A program made the translations under genes and the position numbers. From Halorubrum sp. CBA1229 (GTDB lineage Archaea > Halobacteriota > Halobacteria > Halobacteriales > Haloferacaceae), in contig NZ_CP054585.1 in NCBI RefSeq assembly GCF_003721435.2, positions 434,001-498,000 of the forward strand: 64,000 nucleotides of DNA, written 5' to 3'. Positions 38,603 to 47,151 of the stretch are shown piece after piece. The stretch's first letter is position 1. Each line of letters begins with the position of its first letter. The notes under the pieces were generated by a model. That model was given only the letters and a program-made list of their open reading frames with translations. It was not told where the DNA came from and searched no databases.

Positions 38603-39757
38603 TCACTCCACGTAGTCGATGTCTTCCATCTCCGCGGCCGCCCCCTCCGGCGGCTCGCCGTTCCGGCCGTAGATCTGCGGCGACTCGACGCCGGTCACCA
38701 CGATCATGGTGCGCATCTCGCCCTCCAGCTCGTCGTCGACCGAGGTCCCCCAGATGATCCGGGCGTCGGGGTCGATCCGGTCGTAGATCTCCTCGACGAC
38801 GCCCTCGGCCTCCTCGATGGACATGTCCGTGCCGCCCGTGACGTTAACTAAGGCGGAGTTCGCGCCGGAGATGTCGACGTCGAGCAGCGGCGAGCGGAGC
38901 GCGGACTTCACGGAGTCCTGCGCCTTCGAGTCGGAGTCGGACTCGCCGAGGCCGATCATGGCGACGCCGCCCTTCTCCATGACCGTGCGAACGTCGGCGA
39001 AGTCGAGGTTGACCAGCCCGGGCATCGTGATGAGCTCCGTGATCCCCTTCACCGAGCGCATCAGCACCTCGTCGGACACCTTGAACGCCTGTCGGACCGG
39101 GAGCTTCCCGACCGCGTCGAGCAGGCGGTCGTTGGGGACGACGATGACCGTGTCGCTCACGTCGCGGAGGCGCTCGAGGCCGGCCTCGGCGTTCGTCCGT
39201 CGGACCTCGCCCTCGGCCGTGAAGGGAGTCGTGACGATGGCGATGGTGAGCGCGCCCGACTCGCGGGCGGCCTTCGCGACGACCGGCGCGGAGCCGGTCC
39301 CGGTGCCGCCGCCGAGCCCGGCGGTGACGAACACCATGTCGGAGCCGTCGATGGCGTCTTGGATCTCCTCTTGGGACTCGATGGCGGCCTCCTCGCCGAC
39401 CTGCGGGAGGGAGCCGGCGCCGCGTCCCTGAGTCTTCTGCTGGCCCATGAGGATCTTCGTGTCGGCCTCGATGTTGACGAGGTGCTGGACGTCGGTGTTG
39501 GCGGCGACCAGCTTCGCGCCGTGGATCCCCTCCTCGGTCATCCGGTTGACGGTGTTCCCGCCGGCGCCGCCGCAGCCGACGACGGTGATGTTCGTCTGGA
39601 GGTCCTGGAGGACGTCCTCCAGCTCGTCGTCGGTCATCGTTCCGGACTGTGGCGGGGCGCCGGCAGTCGCGTCGCTCGCGCCGGCGCCGGCCTCCCCGGC
39701 GTCGTCCGCCGGGGATTCCTCGGCTTCGTCGATGGCGTCCTCTACGATAGAGTCCAT
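38603..39757 (-). CDS. ftsZ1: Cell division protein FtsZ1
   Basis: The protein has 384 residues. It carries the tubulin signature GGGTGTG (residues 139-145), the nucleotide-binding start [18 protein letters not shown] (about residues 56-73) and the T7-loop region [12 protein letters not shown]. It polymerises with GTP at mid-cell. ATG at 39757 gives the acidic N-terminal extension typical of haloarchaeal FtsZ1 (about 40 residues before the core). The gene order with secE and spt5 supports FtsZ1 rather than FtsZ2. An AT-rich box (AAAAATAAATAC, 39783-39794) lies upstream. Confidence 0.95.
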   Translation of the reverse strand: MDSIVEDAIDEAEESPADDAGEAGAGASDATAGAPPQSGTMTDDELEDVLQDLQTNITVVGCGGAGGNTVNRMTEEGIHGAKLVAANTDVQHLVNIEADTKILMGQQKTQGRGAGSLPQVGEEAAIESQEEIQDAIDGSDMVFVTAGLGGGTGTGSAPVVAKAARESGALTIAIVTTPFTAEGEVRRTNAEAGLERLRDVSDTVIVVPNDRLLDAVGKLPVRQAFKVSDEVLMRSVKGITELITMPGLVNLDFADVRTVMEKGGVAMIGLGESDSDSKAQDSVKSALRSPLLDVDISGANSALVNVTGGTDMSIEEAEGVVEEIYDRIDPDARIIWGTSVDDELEGEMRTMIVVTGVESPQIYGRNGEPPEGAAAEMEDIDYVE

Positions 39758-39867
39758 TATGTGGTGTGGTTGCGACCCGGACGTATTTATTTTTGCCCGA
39801 TCGTCTGACGCGGGTCGGACGCCGAGAGACCGTCTCCAGCGCGCGGGAGCGGGGTCGATTTCGACGC

Positions 39868-41367
39868 TTACTCTTCCACGTCTTCGGCGTCGACCGGGAA
39901 CCGCTCCGTCCGCGCCCGCGACACGTCGGCCGGCGTCACCGTGTCGCCGTCGATCTCGACGGACTCGCCGTCGGCGAGCCGACCGAACGCCGGCCCCTCG
40001 GGGACGCCGCGGTCCCGGGCAAGGTCGGGGTCGAACGCGGTCTCGCGGGCGACGACCGCGCCCTCCGCCACCTCGACCGCGTCGTATCCGCCCGCGAGCA
40101 CCGCCGCGAGGCCGTCGACAAGATCGGCGTATCCCGGCGCGTCCGGGTCGTCGGCGAAGGCGGCCGCTCCGGCCGCGCGGGTGCCGGCCTGCTCGGTGTC
40201 GAAGGCGACCGCGTTCGCCGCCACCGCGTCGCGGGTCGCCTCGGGGTCGATCCCCTGCGCCCGAGCGAGGAGCGCGTCCGGGAGTTCGCGGATCGAGACC
40301 GCGTCGGGGGCGGAGCCCGCGTCGGGGTTCGAGACCGCGTCGGATCCCGACTCCGCGGGGCCGGAGTCCCCGGGAACGACGTCGCCGAATCGAAGCCCCT
40401 CGTCGACGGTCGCGAGGTCGCGCTCCAGCCGCTCGACCAGCGGGAGCGGGCGGTCGCCGACCTCGCGGACCCACGTCTCGCTCACCACGCGGTGCCCGAG
40501 CCCTTCGACGACGGCCGCGAGCTCGGGCCTGTCGCCCTCGATCACGGCGCGGTCGGCGCGGCTGCGGGCGAACGCCTGCTCGATCGTCTCACGGTTCGCC
40601 TCGGGCGCGCCCATCTCGCCGAGCGACCAGTCGGCGCCGACGTGGCCCACGGCCCACGCGGTGTCGCGGACGATCCGCGTGAACCGCGGCGCGTAGTGGC
40701 CGCCGCCGAAGCCGACGACGTGGCGGGGAGCGGGGTCGCCCGCGTCGTCTGAGTCGCCGTCGACCAGGTCCGGACCGGTGCCTCGCAGGTCGAGGACCGC
40801 CCTGGCGACCGCCTCGGCCGCGTCCGGGTCCGCCCACTGCGGCTCGTCGGAGCCGACCTCGACGAACAGCGACGGGACGGAGCCGTCCGTCGGTCCGTGG
40901 TGGGTGCACTCGATGCCGACGTCGTACCCGTCCGGGGCGTGCGCCGCCAGCGCCTCGACGACGCGCTTCTCGGCGCCGGGGGCCGCGTTCGCGAGCGTCT
41001 CCGGCTCGCCGCCGTACGGCGCCGGGCCGAAGTTCCCGGTGACGTGGGCGGTCAGGAGCCGCCCCGTCTCCCCGGAGTGTCTGGAGACGAAGACGAGGAA
41101 GTCCGGGTCGGTCGCGTCATCCGGGTCGGTCGCGTCATCCGGTTCGGCCGCGTCGTCACTTCCGAACGCGACCGCCGGGTCGTCGAGTTCGATGTGTAGC
41201 TCGTCGAACTCCCGGAGCTCGAACCCGTCGGTCCGGTAGTAGGTCCCGCCGCCCGCGGCGTCGGGGCGCGTCTCGTCCTCGCGTCGCTCCCAGTCGCCGA
41301 CCGCGAGCAGGCGCTCGCCGATGTGTTCGGAGGCGCTGTCGGCCCGGCTGACGACGATCGCTATCAC
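39868..41367 (-). CDS. dtdA: D-aminoacyl-tRNA deacylase (archaeal DtdA type)
   Basis: The protein has 499 residues from GTG at 41367. The start is set there because the family begins [20 protein letters not shown] and no ATG is near. Diagnostic blocks are [21 protein letters not shown] (about residues 165-185), [11 protein letters not shown] and [15 protein letters not shown]. It removes D-amino acids from tRNAs. An acidic, repeat-like segment (DDATDP twice, near residue 80) is an in-frame tandem repeat. The C-terminal part is a haloarchaeal extension of unknown function. The repeat array at 41467 lies directly upstream. Confidence 0.92.
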   Translation of the reverse strand: MIAIVVSRADSASEHIGERLLAVGDWERREDETRPDAAGGGTYYRTDGFELREFDELHIELDDPAVAFGSDDAAEPDDATDPDDATDPDFLVFVSRHSGETGRLLTAHVTGNFGPAPYGGEPETLANAAPGAEKRVVEALAAHAPDGYDVGIECTHHGPTDGSVPSLFVEVGSDEPQWADPDAAEAVARAVLDLRGTGPDLVDGDSDDAGDPAPRHVVGFGGGHYAPRFTRIVRDTAWAVGHVGADWSLGEMGAPEANRETIEQAFARSRADRAVIEGDRPELAAVVEGLGHRVVSETWVREVGDRPLPLVERLERDLATVDEGLRFGDVVPGDSGPAESGSDAVSNPDAGSAPDAVSIRELPDALLARAQGIDPEATRDAVAANAVAFDTEQAGTRAAGAAAFADDPDAPGYADLVDGLAAVLAGGYDAVEVAEGAVVARETAFDPDLARDRGVPEGPAFGRLADGESVEIDGDTVTPADVSRARTERFPVDAEDVEE

Positions 41368-41466
41368 GAACTGCGGTCGGGGTCGGGCGGCCGAATAGGC
41401 GTCGATTCGAGCGCGATACGAGGGTGTGTGATCGGCGACTGGCGCGGCTGAGGCGACAGTCGTTTG

Positions 41467-41842
41467 TTTATAAGTAATGGCTGGTGGGTCGACGGTGAAC
41501 ACCTCCAAAGCCCCAGCCGCTCGGCTATACCCCGTTGCAGTCGCTACGCCGGCGAACACCTCCAAAGCCCCAGCCGCGACGGCTCGCGCGGCTCGATGCG
41601 CTCCTCGCTCAGTCGCTACCGCTCCTTCGCTCCGGTGCTTTCGTCGCCGTGCTTCGCCCTCGCGACTGCCCCTTTGAGTCCCACCCCGCCCCGCACAGCA
41701 CCGCACCTCACACCTCCCCAGCCTCGTCAGTCGTCCTTCGCTTCGCTCCGGACGACTGACTCCCTCGTGCGGTCTGCTCGCGGCCTGTCGGCCGCTCGCA
41801 GGCGCACGCCACCGCAAAATCTCAGCTCTATTTATAAATAAC
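41467..41842 (+). repeat. Non-coding repeat locus A (TTTATAAGTAAT-bounded)
   Basis: The locus starts with TTTATAAGTAAT (41467-41478) and ends with TTTATAAATAA (41831-41841). Two copies of a G-GTGAACACCTCCAAAGCC-type block occur at 41494-41520 and 41551-41577. Further along are a CACCCCGCC block, the ACCTCACACCTCCCCAGCC block (41704-41724), then a perfect 11-base hairpin (41726-41760) and a GCGGCC/GGCCGC hairpin (41780-41795). The same order occurs at locus B. The spacing of TTTATAA about 25 bases before GGTGAAC is promoter-like. It lies upstream of dtdA, between dtdA and the exchanger gene. The 517-base gap holds no other gene that I can support. Confidence 0.75.
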
Positions 41843-41884
41843 ATCAGTCGCCAGCTACCGATCCGGTGAGAATTTGCCGCGCGC

Positions 41885-42835
41885 TCACGGGAACAGCAGG
41901 TACGCGAACACGCCGTACGCGGCGATGAGGACCGCGCCGTCGACGCGCGAGAGGCGCTGGCCGCGGTACATGAGCCCGACGAAGAGGGCGGTGAAAGCGA
42001 GGAGCGCGGGGAACTCGAAGCCGCGGACGCCCGGGCTTACGCCGATCGGTCGGATGACGGCGATGATCCCGATGACGGCGAGGACGTTGTAGATGTTCGA
42101 CCCGACGACGTTGCCGACGCTGAACTCGGCCTCGCCGCGGACGGCGGCGACGACGCTCGCCGCCAGCTCGGGGAGCGAGGTGCCGAGCGCGAGCACCGTG
42201 AGCCCGATGAAGATGTCGGAGAAGCCGGCCGCGGAGAGCAGCGACTCCCCGCCGTCGATCAGCCATTGCGAGCCGAGCAGCAACGCGACGATGCCGCCGA
42301 CCACGGCGGCGACGTCGCGGAGGCTCGCGTCCGGCATCTCCGCGCGCTCCGCGGTGGAGATACCGGACTGCGTCCGCCGAATCCGGCGCATGACCACGAC
42401 CGTGAACGCGACGAGCACGCCGAGCAATAGGACCCCTCCCGGCCGACCGATCCGGCCGTTCCAGCCGAGGCCGACGAGCAGCAGCGCAGCGAGGGCCATG
42501 AACGGGACGTGGCGCTCGAACACCGTCTGGGAGACGTCAAGCGGGCGGATCAGCGCGGAGACGCCCAGCACGAGCCCGATGTTGGCGATGTTCGATCCGA
42601 GAATGGTCCCGAGCCCCACGTCCGTCGACACGGTCACGGCGCCGAGCAGCGAGACGAACAGCTCGGGGGCGGTCGTCGCGAACGCGATGACGGTGACCCC
42701 GACCGTCGACGCCTTCAGGCCGACCGCGAGCGCGAGGTCGCTGGCGCCCTTGACGAGCAACTCGGCGCCCGCGTAGAGGAAGGCGGCACCGCCGACGAGG
42801 AGCAGCAGTTCAGTGAGCGGCGACCCGAGCAACAC
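41885..42835 (-). CDS. Calcium/sodium exchanger family membrane protein (CaCA type)
   Basis: The protein has 316 residues with about 11 hydrophobic helices. The two inverted alpha-repeats are visible: VIAFATTAPELFVSLLGA with GTILGSNIANIGLVLG, and LALGTSLPELAASVVAA with VGNVVGSNIYNVLAV. These carry the GT(S/A)xPE and GSNxxN ion-site residues of the K-dependent Na/Ca exchanger-like (YrbG) family. It likely moves Ca against Na or H. GTG at 42835 is supported by a TTTTTAAAA box at 42857-42866. Confidence 0.9.
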   Translation of the reverse strand: MLLGSPLTELLLLVGGAAFLYAGAELLVKGASDLALAVGLKASTVGVTVIAFATTAPELFVSLLGAVTVSTDVGLGTILGSNIANIGLVLGVSALIRPLDVSQTVFERHVPFMALAALLLVGLGWNGRIGRPGGVLLLGVLVAFTVVVMRRIRRTQSGISTAERAEMPDASLRDVAAVVGGIVALLLGSQWLIDGGESLLSAAGFSDIFIGLTVLALGTSLPELAASVVAAVRGEAEFSVGNVVGSNIYNVLAVIGIIAVIRPIGVSPGVRGFEFPALLAFTALFVGLMYRGQRLSRVDGAVLIAAYGVFAYLLFP

Positions 42836-42855
42836 GGCTCCCGATTGTCGTCGGC

Positions 42856-42866
42856 ATTTTAAAAAG
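42856..42866 (-). promoter_or_regulatory. TATA-like box of the exchanger gene
   Basis: CTTTTTAAAAT on the minus strand, about 21-31 bases before the GTG at 42835. Confidence 0.5.
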
Positions 42867-42913
42867 CGCCGTGGTTCGGAGCGGTCGGAGAAGCCGGTCG
42901 CCCGTCCGCCGGC

Positions 42914-43108
42914 TCAGGCGTGCGTCGCCCGGAACTGGCCGTGTTTCACGCCGATGGCGAACGCGAGCGCCCCGAAGAGCAGCATCGACGGGACGACCAT
43001 CATCAGGGTGGTCTGCACCGGCATCATCCCGCTTCCGATCAGTCCAGCGGTGCCGACCGCGACGATCAGTACCAGCAGCGCCGCCGCCCGTGGGAGGTCG
43101 AACTCCAT
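42914..43108 (-). CDS. Small two-helix membrane protein (DUF7333-like)
   Basis: The protein has 64 residues. MEFDLPRAAALL is followed by two hydrophobic helices (about residues 8-30 and 33-53), ending in GVKHGQFRATHA. Similar short proteins with the GSGMM turn are common in haloarchaea, as I recall. The function is unknown. It lies just upstream of the exchanger gene on the same strand, with 78 bases between. Confidence 0.65.
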   Translation of the reverse strand: MEFDLPRAAALLVLIVAVGTAGLIGSGMMPVQTTLMMVVPSMLLFGALAFAIGVKHGQFRATHA

Positions 43109-43150
43109 GTCAGGGGTTCGTCCCGAGACGGCCTAAACGTTCGGCTCGAC

Positions 43151-43204
43151 GATAGTGATCGAAACGGTCGGCCCGGCGATAGCGATCGAAACGGTCGGCT
43201 CGGC
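43151..43204. repeat. Tandem 27-base direct repeat
   Basis: Two units, 43151-43177 and 43178-43204, differ at two positions only. Each contains ATCGAAACGGTCGGC. A partial third unit (GTTCGGCTCGAC) lies just to the left. The array sits between the small membrane protein gene and the end of the PhzF gene. It is a simple tandem duplication in a non-coding gap. Confidence 0.75.
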
Positions 43205-43235
43205 GACGGTGGCGGCGTCGCGCGGGCTCACCCCG

Positions 43236-44183
43236 TCACGCCTCGATGATCTCGTCGTCGTCGGGCTCCTCCGGCACCGTCAGCTCGCCCTCCATGGAGA
43301 CGACCGCACGGCCGCCGACCCGAACCTCCTCACCGTCGACCCGGACCCTGACGTGCCCGGGGCGGTCGACGAAGTGGCCCTGTTCGAATCGGAGCTCGTC
43401 GGGGAACTCGCCGTCGAACGCGTCGACGGTCCGCAGGTACGCCCCGACCGCGCCGCTCGCCGTGCCCGTCACGGGGTCCTCGGCGACGCCGACCGCGGGC
43501 GCGAACGCCCGGCCGTGGAGCGTCGACTCCGCCTCGAGCGCGTCGAAGGTGAACGCGTAGATCCCGGCGACCTCGTGTGCGTTCGAGATCGCCTCGATCG
43601 CGGCCGCGTCGGGCTCGGCCTCGCCGAGCCGCTCCAAGAAGTTGACAGGGACGACGAGCCACGGGAGCCCGGTCGAGGCGACGGCGACGGGGAGGTCGGC
43701 GCCCACGTCCCGGAGTGCGGCGGGGTCGATCCCGAGCGCGTCGCCGAGGCGGTCGGCGCCGAGCTCGGCCTCGGCGACCCGCTCGACCGTCGGCGGGTTC
43801 TGTCGCATCCAGACCGTACCGTCCTCGTCGACCCGGATCGAGAGGTCGCCGACGTTCGTCCGGAGGGTGCGCTCGCCGGCGTCGATCGCTCCGGCGTCGT
43901 ACAGCGCGGCGTAGCTCGCGATCGTGGCGTGACCGCAGAGGTCGACCTCCGTCGAGGGGGTGAAGTAGCGGACCCGCTCGTCGGCGCCGGCGTCGCCGTC
44001 GGCCTCATTACCCCCGGCGTCCGGCTCGGAGAGGAACGCGGTCTCCGAGGCGCCGAGCTCGGCGGCGATCCTCTCCATGCGGTCGTCGCTCAGTCCGGCG
44101 GCGTCCGGTACCACGCCGGCGACGTTCCCGGCCAGCGGTTCGTCCGTGAACGCGTCGACGAGCAGCGCGCGTCGCGTTTCCAT
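43236..44183 (-). CDS. PhzF-family protein (isomerase-like)
   Basis: The protein has 315 residues in two mirror-image halves. The active-site glutamate is E47 in ASETAFL. The halves carry DLCGHATIASYAAL and EDPVTGTASGAVGAYL, the diagnostic PhzF blocks. Members of this family catalyse isomerisation of small cyclic or unsaturated acids. The actual substrate in archaea is unknown. It is not a phenazine gene cluster: no neighbour supports that. The start is ATG at 44183, divergent from the phosphodiesterase-family gene. Confidence 0.87.
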   Translation of the reverse strand: METRRALLVDAFTDEPLAGNVAGVVPDAAGLSDDRMERIAAELGASETAFLSEPDAGGNEADGDAGADERVRYFTPSTEVDLCGHATIASYAALYDAGAIDAGERTLRTNVGDLSIRVDEDGTVWMRQNPPTVERVAEAELGADRLGDALGIDPAALRDVGADLPVAVASTGLPWLVVPVNFLERLGEAEPDAAAIEAISNAHEVAGIYAFTFDALEAESTLHGRAFAPAVGVAEDPVTGTASGAVGAYLRTVDAFDGEFPDELRFEQGHFVDRPGHVRVRVDGEEVRVGGRAVVSMEGELTVPEEPDDDEIIEA

Positions 44184-44273
44184 GGGTCACCCTCGTGGGG
44201 CGCCGTAAAAAAGGGTCCCGAGCCGGCCCGGGACGATGTCAACCCTTTTGCCCTCGACGGCGGATGTACCCCT

Positions 44274-45623
44274 ATGGGCCTCTTCGACCGGTTGCGCGGA
44301 ACCGACACCCCGCGCGTGGCGTTCATCGGGATCGACGGTCTCCCGCACGGTCTCGTCGCCGACAATCCGGACACGTTCCCGACGCTCTCGGCGATCGCCG
44401 CCGACGGCGACGGCGGGCCGATCGACAGCATCGTGCCGCCGGAGTCGAGCGCGTGCTGGCCCGTGCTCACTAGCGGCCAGAACCCCGGTGAGACCGGGGT
44501 CTACGGCTTCCAAGACCGAGAGGTCGGCACCTACGACACCTACGTGCCGATGGGCCGGGACGTCCAGGCGACCCGCGTGTGGGACCGCGCCACCGACGCC
44601 GGGCTCAACGCGACGGTGATGAACGTCCCCGTCACGTTCCCGCCCCAGCGGACGGTCCAGCGGATGGTGTCCGGCTACCTCTCGCCCGACGTGGACAAGG
44701 CCGCACACCCCGAGGAGCTCCGCGAGTACCTCACCGAGAGCGACTACCGGCTGTCGGTGAACGCGAAGCTCGGTCACAAGGCGGACAAGTCCGAGTTCAT
44801 CGAGCACGCCCGGGAGACGCTCGACGCCCGCGCCGCCGCGTTCTCCAGGTACGTCGAGCGCGACGACTGGGACCTGTTCGTGGGGGTGTTCACGGCGCCG
44901 GACCGGATCAACCACTTCCTGTGGGGCGACTACGCTGACGCCGGCCGGTACGGCGAGGACCTCCTCGACTTCTACGCCGCGCTCGACGAGCACATCGGCG
45001 CGATCCGGGAGAGACTCCCGGACGACGTTCGCCTCGTCGTGGGCTCGACCCACGGATTCACGCGGCTCCGCTACGACGTCTACTGCAACGAGTGGTTAGA
45101 ACGGGAGGGGTGGCTCTCGTACGCCGACGCCGACGACCACGGCGCGCTGACCGACATCGACGACGACACCCGCGCGTACTCGCTGGTCCCCGGTCGCTTC
45201 TACATCAACCTGGAGGGCCGCGAACCCGAGGGGGTCGTGCCCGAGTCGGAGTACGAGTCCGTGCGCGCCGAGCTGCAAGAGGCCCTCAAAGCATGGGAGG
45301 GCCCGGACGGGAAGCCGGTCGCGAAGCGCGTCGTCGAGCGCGAGACCGTCTTCCGAGGCGAACACGACGAGATCGCACCGGACCTCGTCGTCATCCCGAA
45401 TGAGGGGTTCGACCTCAAGTCCGGCTTCCGCCCCCACGACGAGGTGTTCGACCCGGACGGCCCGCGGACGGGGATGCATACCTTCGAGGACGCCGCCCTG
45501 TTCGTCGACCACCCGGACGCGAACGTCGAGGACGCGGACCTCCTCGACGTCGCGCCGACGCTCCTGCGACTGCTCGACGTCGACTACGGCCGGACCGACC
45601 TCGACGGCGCGAGCCTGATCTGA
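44274..45623 (+). CDS. Alkaline phosphatase-fold protein (nucleotide pyrophosphatase/phosphodiesterase type)
   Basis: The protein has 449 residues. VAFIGIDGLPHGLV holds the first metal aspartate. PPESSACWPVLTSGQNPGETGVYGF carries the nucleophile serine/threonine region. FTAPDRINHFLWGDY and GSTHGF give further metal ligands, the last in an unusual form (the expected DHG is STHG). It probably hydrolyses a phosphoester or pyrophosphate. The substrate is unknown. ATG at 44274 lies 26 bases or more after an ACCCTTTTG stretch that may be the promoter. Its stop is one base before the next start. Confidence 0.85.
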   Translation: MGLFDRLRGTDTPRVAFIGIDGLPHGLVADNPDTFPTLSAIAADGDGGPIDSIVPPESSACWPVLTSGQNPGETGVYGFQDREVGTYDTYVPMGRDVQATRVWDRATDAGLNATVMNVPVTFPPQRTVQRMVSGYLSPDVDKAAHPEELREYLTESDYRLSVNAKLGHKADKSEFIEHARETLDARAAAFSRYVERDDWDLFVGVFTAPDRINHFLWGDYADAGRYGEDLLDFYAALDEHIGAIRERLPDDVRLVVGSTHGFTRLRYDVYCNEWLEREGWLSYADADDHGALTDIDDDTRAYSLVPGRFYINLEGREPEGVVPESEYESVRAELQEALKAWEGPDGKPVAKRVVERETVFRGEHDEIAPDLVVIPNEGFDLKSGFRPHDEVFDPDGPRTGMHTFEDAALFVDHPDANVEDADLLDVAPTLLRLLDVDYGRTDLDGASLI

Positions 45624-45624
45624 G

Positions 45625-46215
45625 ATGGAACGGACGCCGGACGGGACCCCGGTCGGCGTCGACGACCCGTACGCGGTCGCCGGCGTCTGCGACCACCTGA
45701 CCGACGACGGTCGCTGTCGGTTCGCGCTGACCCGCACCGGCGACGACCCGGAGTTCGCCGCGGCCCGCCGCGCCGACGGCTACGCCTGTCACGTCGGTCC
45801 AGACGACGCGTGGCGGGCGTGTCCCCACTACCGTTCGACGACCGACGGCCGCGAGTGCCGCCGCTGCGGGCTCGAAGAGGTCCGGATCGCCCACGACGAC
45901 GCCCGACCGCTGGTGGAGGAACACCACCTCTCGTACGGCGGAAACGGACCCGTCGCGACAGCGGACCCCGACGACGGTGCCGGCGGGCACCCTGACGACG
46001 GTGCCGGCGGGCACCCCGACGACGCCGGTCCCCACGAGATCACCGTCGCGCTGTGCCGCTGGTGTCACACGAAGGTCCACAAGTCGTTCGCGCGGATCGA
46101 CGACGACGCGAGTCCGGACCCCGAGGCGATCGCTGAGCGAGAGCGCCGGCGAAGCAAAGAGCAGTCGGAGTCCGCCTTCGAGACGGCCGGCGAGCGGTTC
46201 GACGAAAGCGAATAG
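45625..46215 (+). CDS. HNH-like zinc-motif protein of haloarchaeal type
   Basis: The protein has 196 residues. Cysteine/histidine motifs at about residues 71-75 (CRRCG), 91-98 (EEHHLSYGG) and 129-136 (CRWCHTKVH) make an HNH-like metal site. The N-terminus has more cysteines (GVCDHLTDDGRCRF, YACHVG, CPHYRS). It could be a nuclease or a zinc-binding structural protein. The DDGAGGHP segment is duplicated in tandem (two 21-base units). It follows the phosphodiesterase gene by one base, so it is probably co-transcribed. Confidence 0.7.
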   Translation: MERTPDGTPVGVDDPYAVAGVCDHLTDDGRCRFALTRTGDDPEFAAARRADGYACHVGPDDAWRACPHYRSTTDGRECRRCGLEEVRIAHDDARPLVEEHHLSYGGNGPVATADPDDGAGGHPDDGAGGHPDDAGPHEITVALCRWCHTKVHKSFARIDDDASPDPEAIAERERRRSKEQSESAFETAGERFDESE

Positions 46216-46252
46216 TCGAGGCGGACGGCTCCGTCGGGTTCAGCGGCCGTCT

Positions 46253-47020
46253 TCAGGCGTCCGGCCGCGGTCGGATCAGGTTCGCGAGGGCGACGAGCGC
46301 ACCGAGGAACCACCCGAGCGGGACGGAGATACCGACCCACATCAGCACGTAGCCGAGGCCGGCGACGCCCCACTGCTCGCCGAACGTCTCCAGGTCGAAG
46401 GCGCTGCGGAGGGTCTCGTTGATCCCGCCGACGCCGAGGATCGTATCGAGGATCCAAACCGCGAGCTGGTAGCTCGGGTCGAGCACCAAACTCGAGATGG
46501 AGGGCGTGAGCAGCCCGGCGACGACCGGCGGGAGGAAGATCGCGGTCATCGCGAACGGGTACGCTAAGAGCACGCTGACGAACCGCCCGCCGGTCTTCGA
46601 GAACCCGGCGGCCGCGCCCGCGGAGACGACCGCAACGACGCTGGCGCCGCCGATTCCGAGCATCACCTCGGTCGGCAGTTGGAAGTGCGCGAGCAGGGTG
46701 AGCGAGCCCCAGACGAGCGTCGCGACGACGACGGCGCCGAGCACGCCGAAGCGAGCGACCGCGGAGTCGAGCTTCGCGGCGTAGTACCGCGTGGCGAACC
46801 CGACGAGCAGGAGCGGGTACGCGACCGCGACGAGCGGGGCGCCGAGTATCGCCCAGAGGTAGTACCCGACGGTCTGGACGGAGGTCTCCGGTTTCCACTT
46901 CCCCAGCACCGCGCTCGGATCGAGCTGTCTGGGGAAGACGACCTCCATCCACGTCTCGTGGAGTCGGACGACGTCAAGGAGGAGCGCTTCCACCAGACTG
47001 GTTTGTCCTCGGCGTTCCAT
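46253..47020 (-). CDS. Polytopic membrane protein, Yip1-like
   Basis: The protein has 255 residues with about six hydrophobic helices. ATG at 47020 is chosen because a GAGGTGAGCC ribosome-binding stretch sits just before it and the upstream frame is not coding-like. The layout resembles Yip1-domain membrane proteins, but I have no strong motif to confirm this. An alternative is a generic haloarchaeal membrane protein of unknown function. It is transcribed toward the HNH-like gene. Confidence 0.6.
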   Translation of the reverse strand: MERRGQTSLVEALLLDVVRLHETWMEVVFPRQLDPSAVLGKWKPETSVQTVGYYLWAILGAPLVAVAYPLLLVGFATRYYAAKLDSAVARFGVLGAVVVATLVWGSLTLLAHFQLPTEVMLGIGGASVVAVVSAGAAAGFSKTGGRFVSVLLAYPFAMTAIFLPPVVAGLLTPSISSLVLDPSYQLAVWILDTILGVGGINETLRSAFDLETFGEQWGVAGLGYVLMWVGISVPLGWFLGALVALANLIRPRPDA

Positions 47021-47151
47021 TTGGCTCACCTCGCGCACGCCACACCGTGAACTTTGTGCCTTCGTTCGGGCGTCTGTCAGTACGCCCCGATTATCAGACG
47101 GTACGCCCTGCGCCGATACGCTTAACCGTTTCAGCGGGCCTATCATCGCTC

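Noticed and set aside
39766-40752. Plus-strand frames opposite dtdA and ftsZ1
   Set aside because: They are antisense shadows rich in Arg and Val with no recognisable domain.
41477-41677. Open frames starting with MNTSKAPAA-type or GEHLQSPSR-type sequences in locus A (and 58627-58854 in locus B)
   Set aside because: They arise from the repeat itself. The composition is not acidic like real halophile proteins, and the frame differs between the loci after the shared block. I keep the repeat as a non-coding feature.
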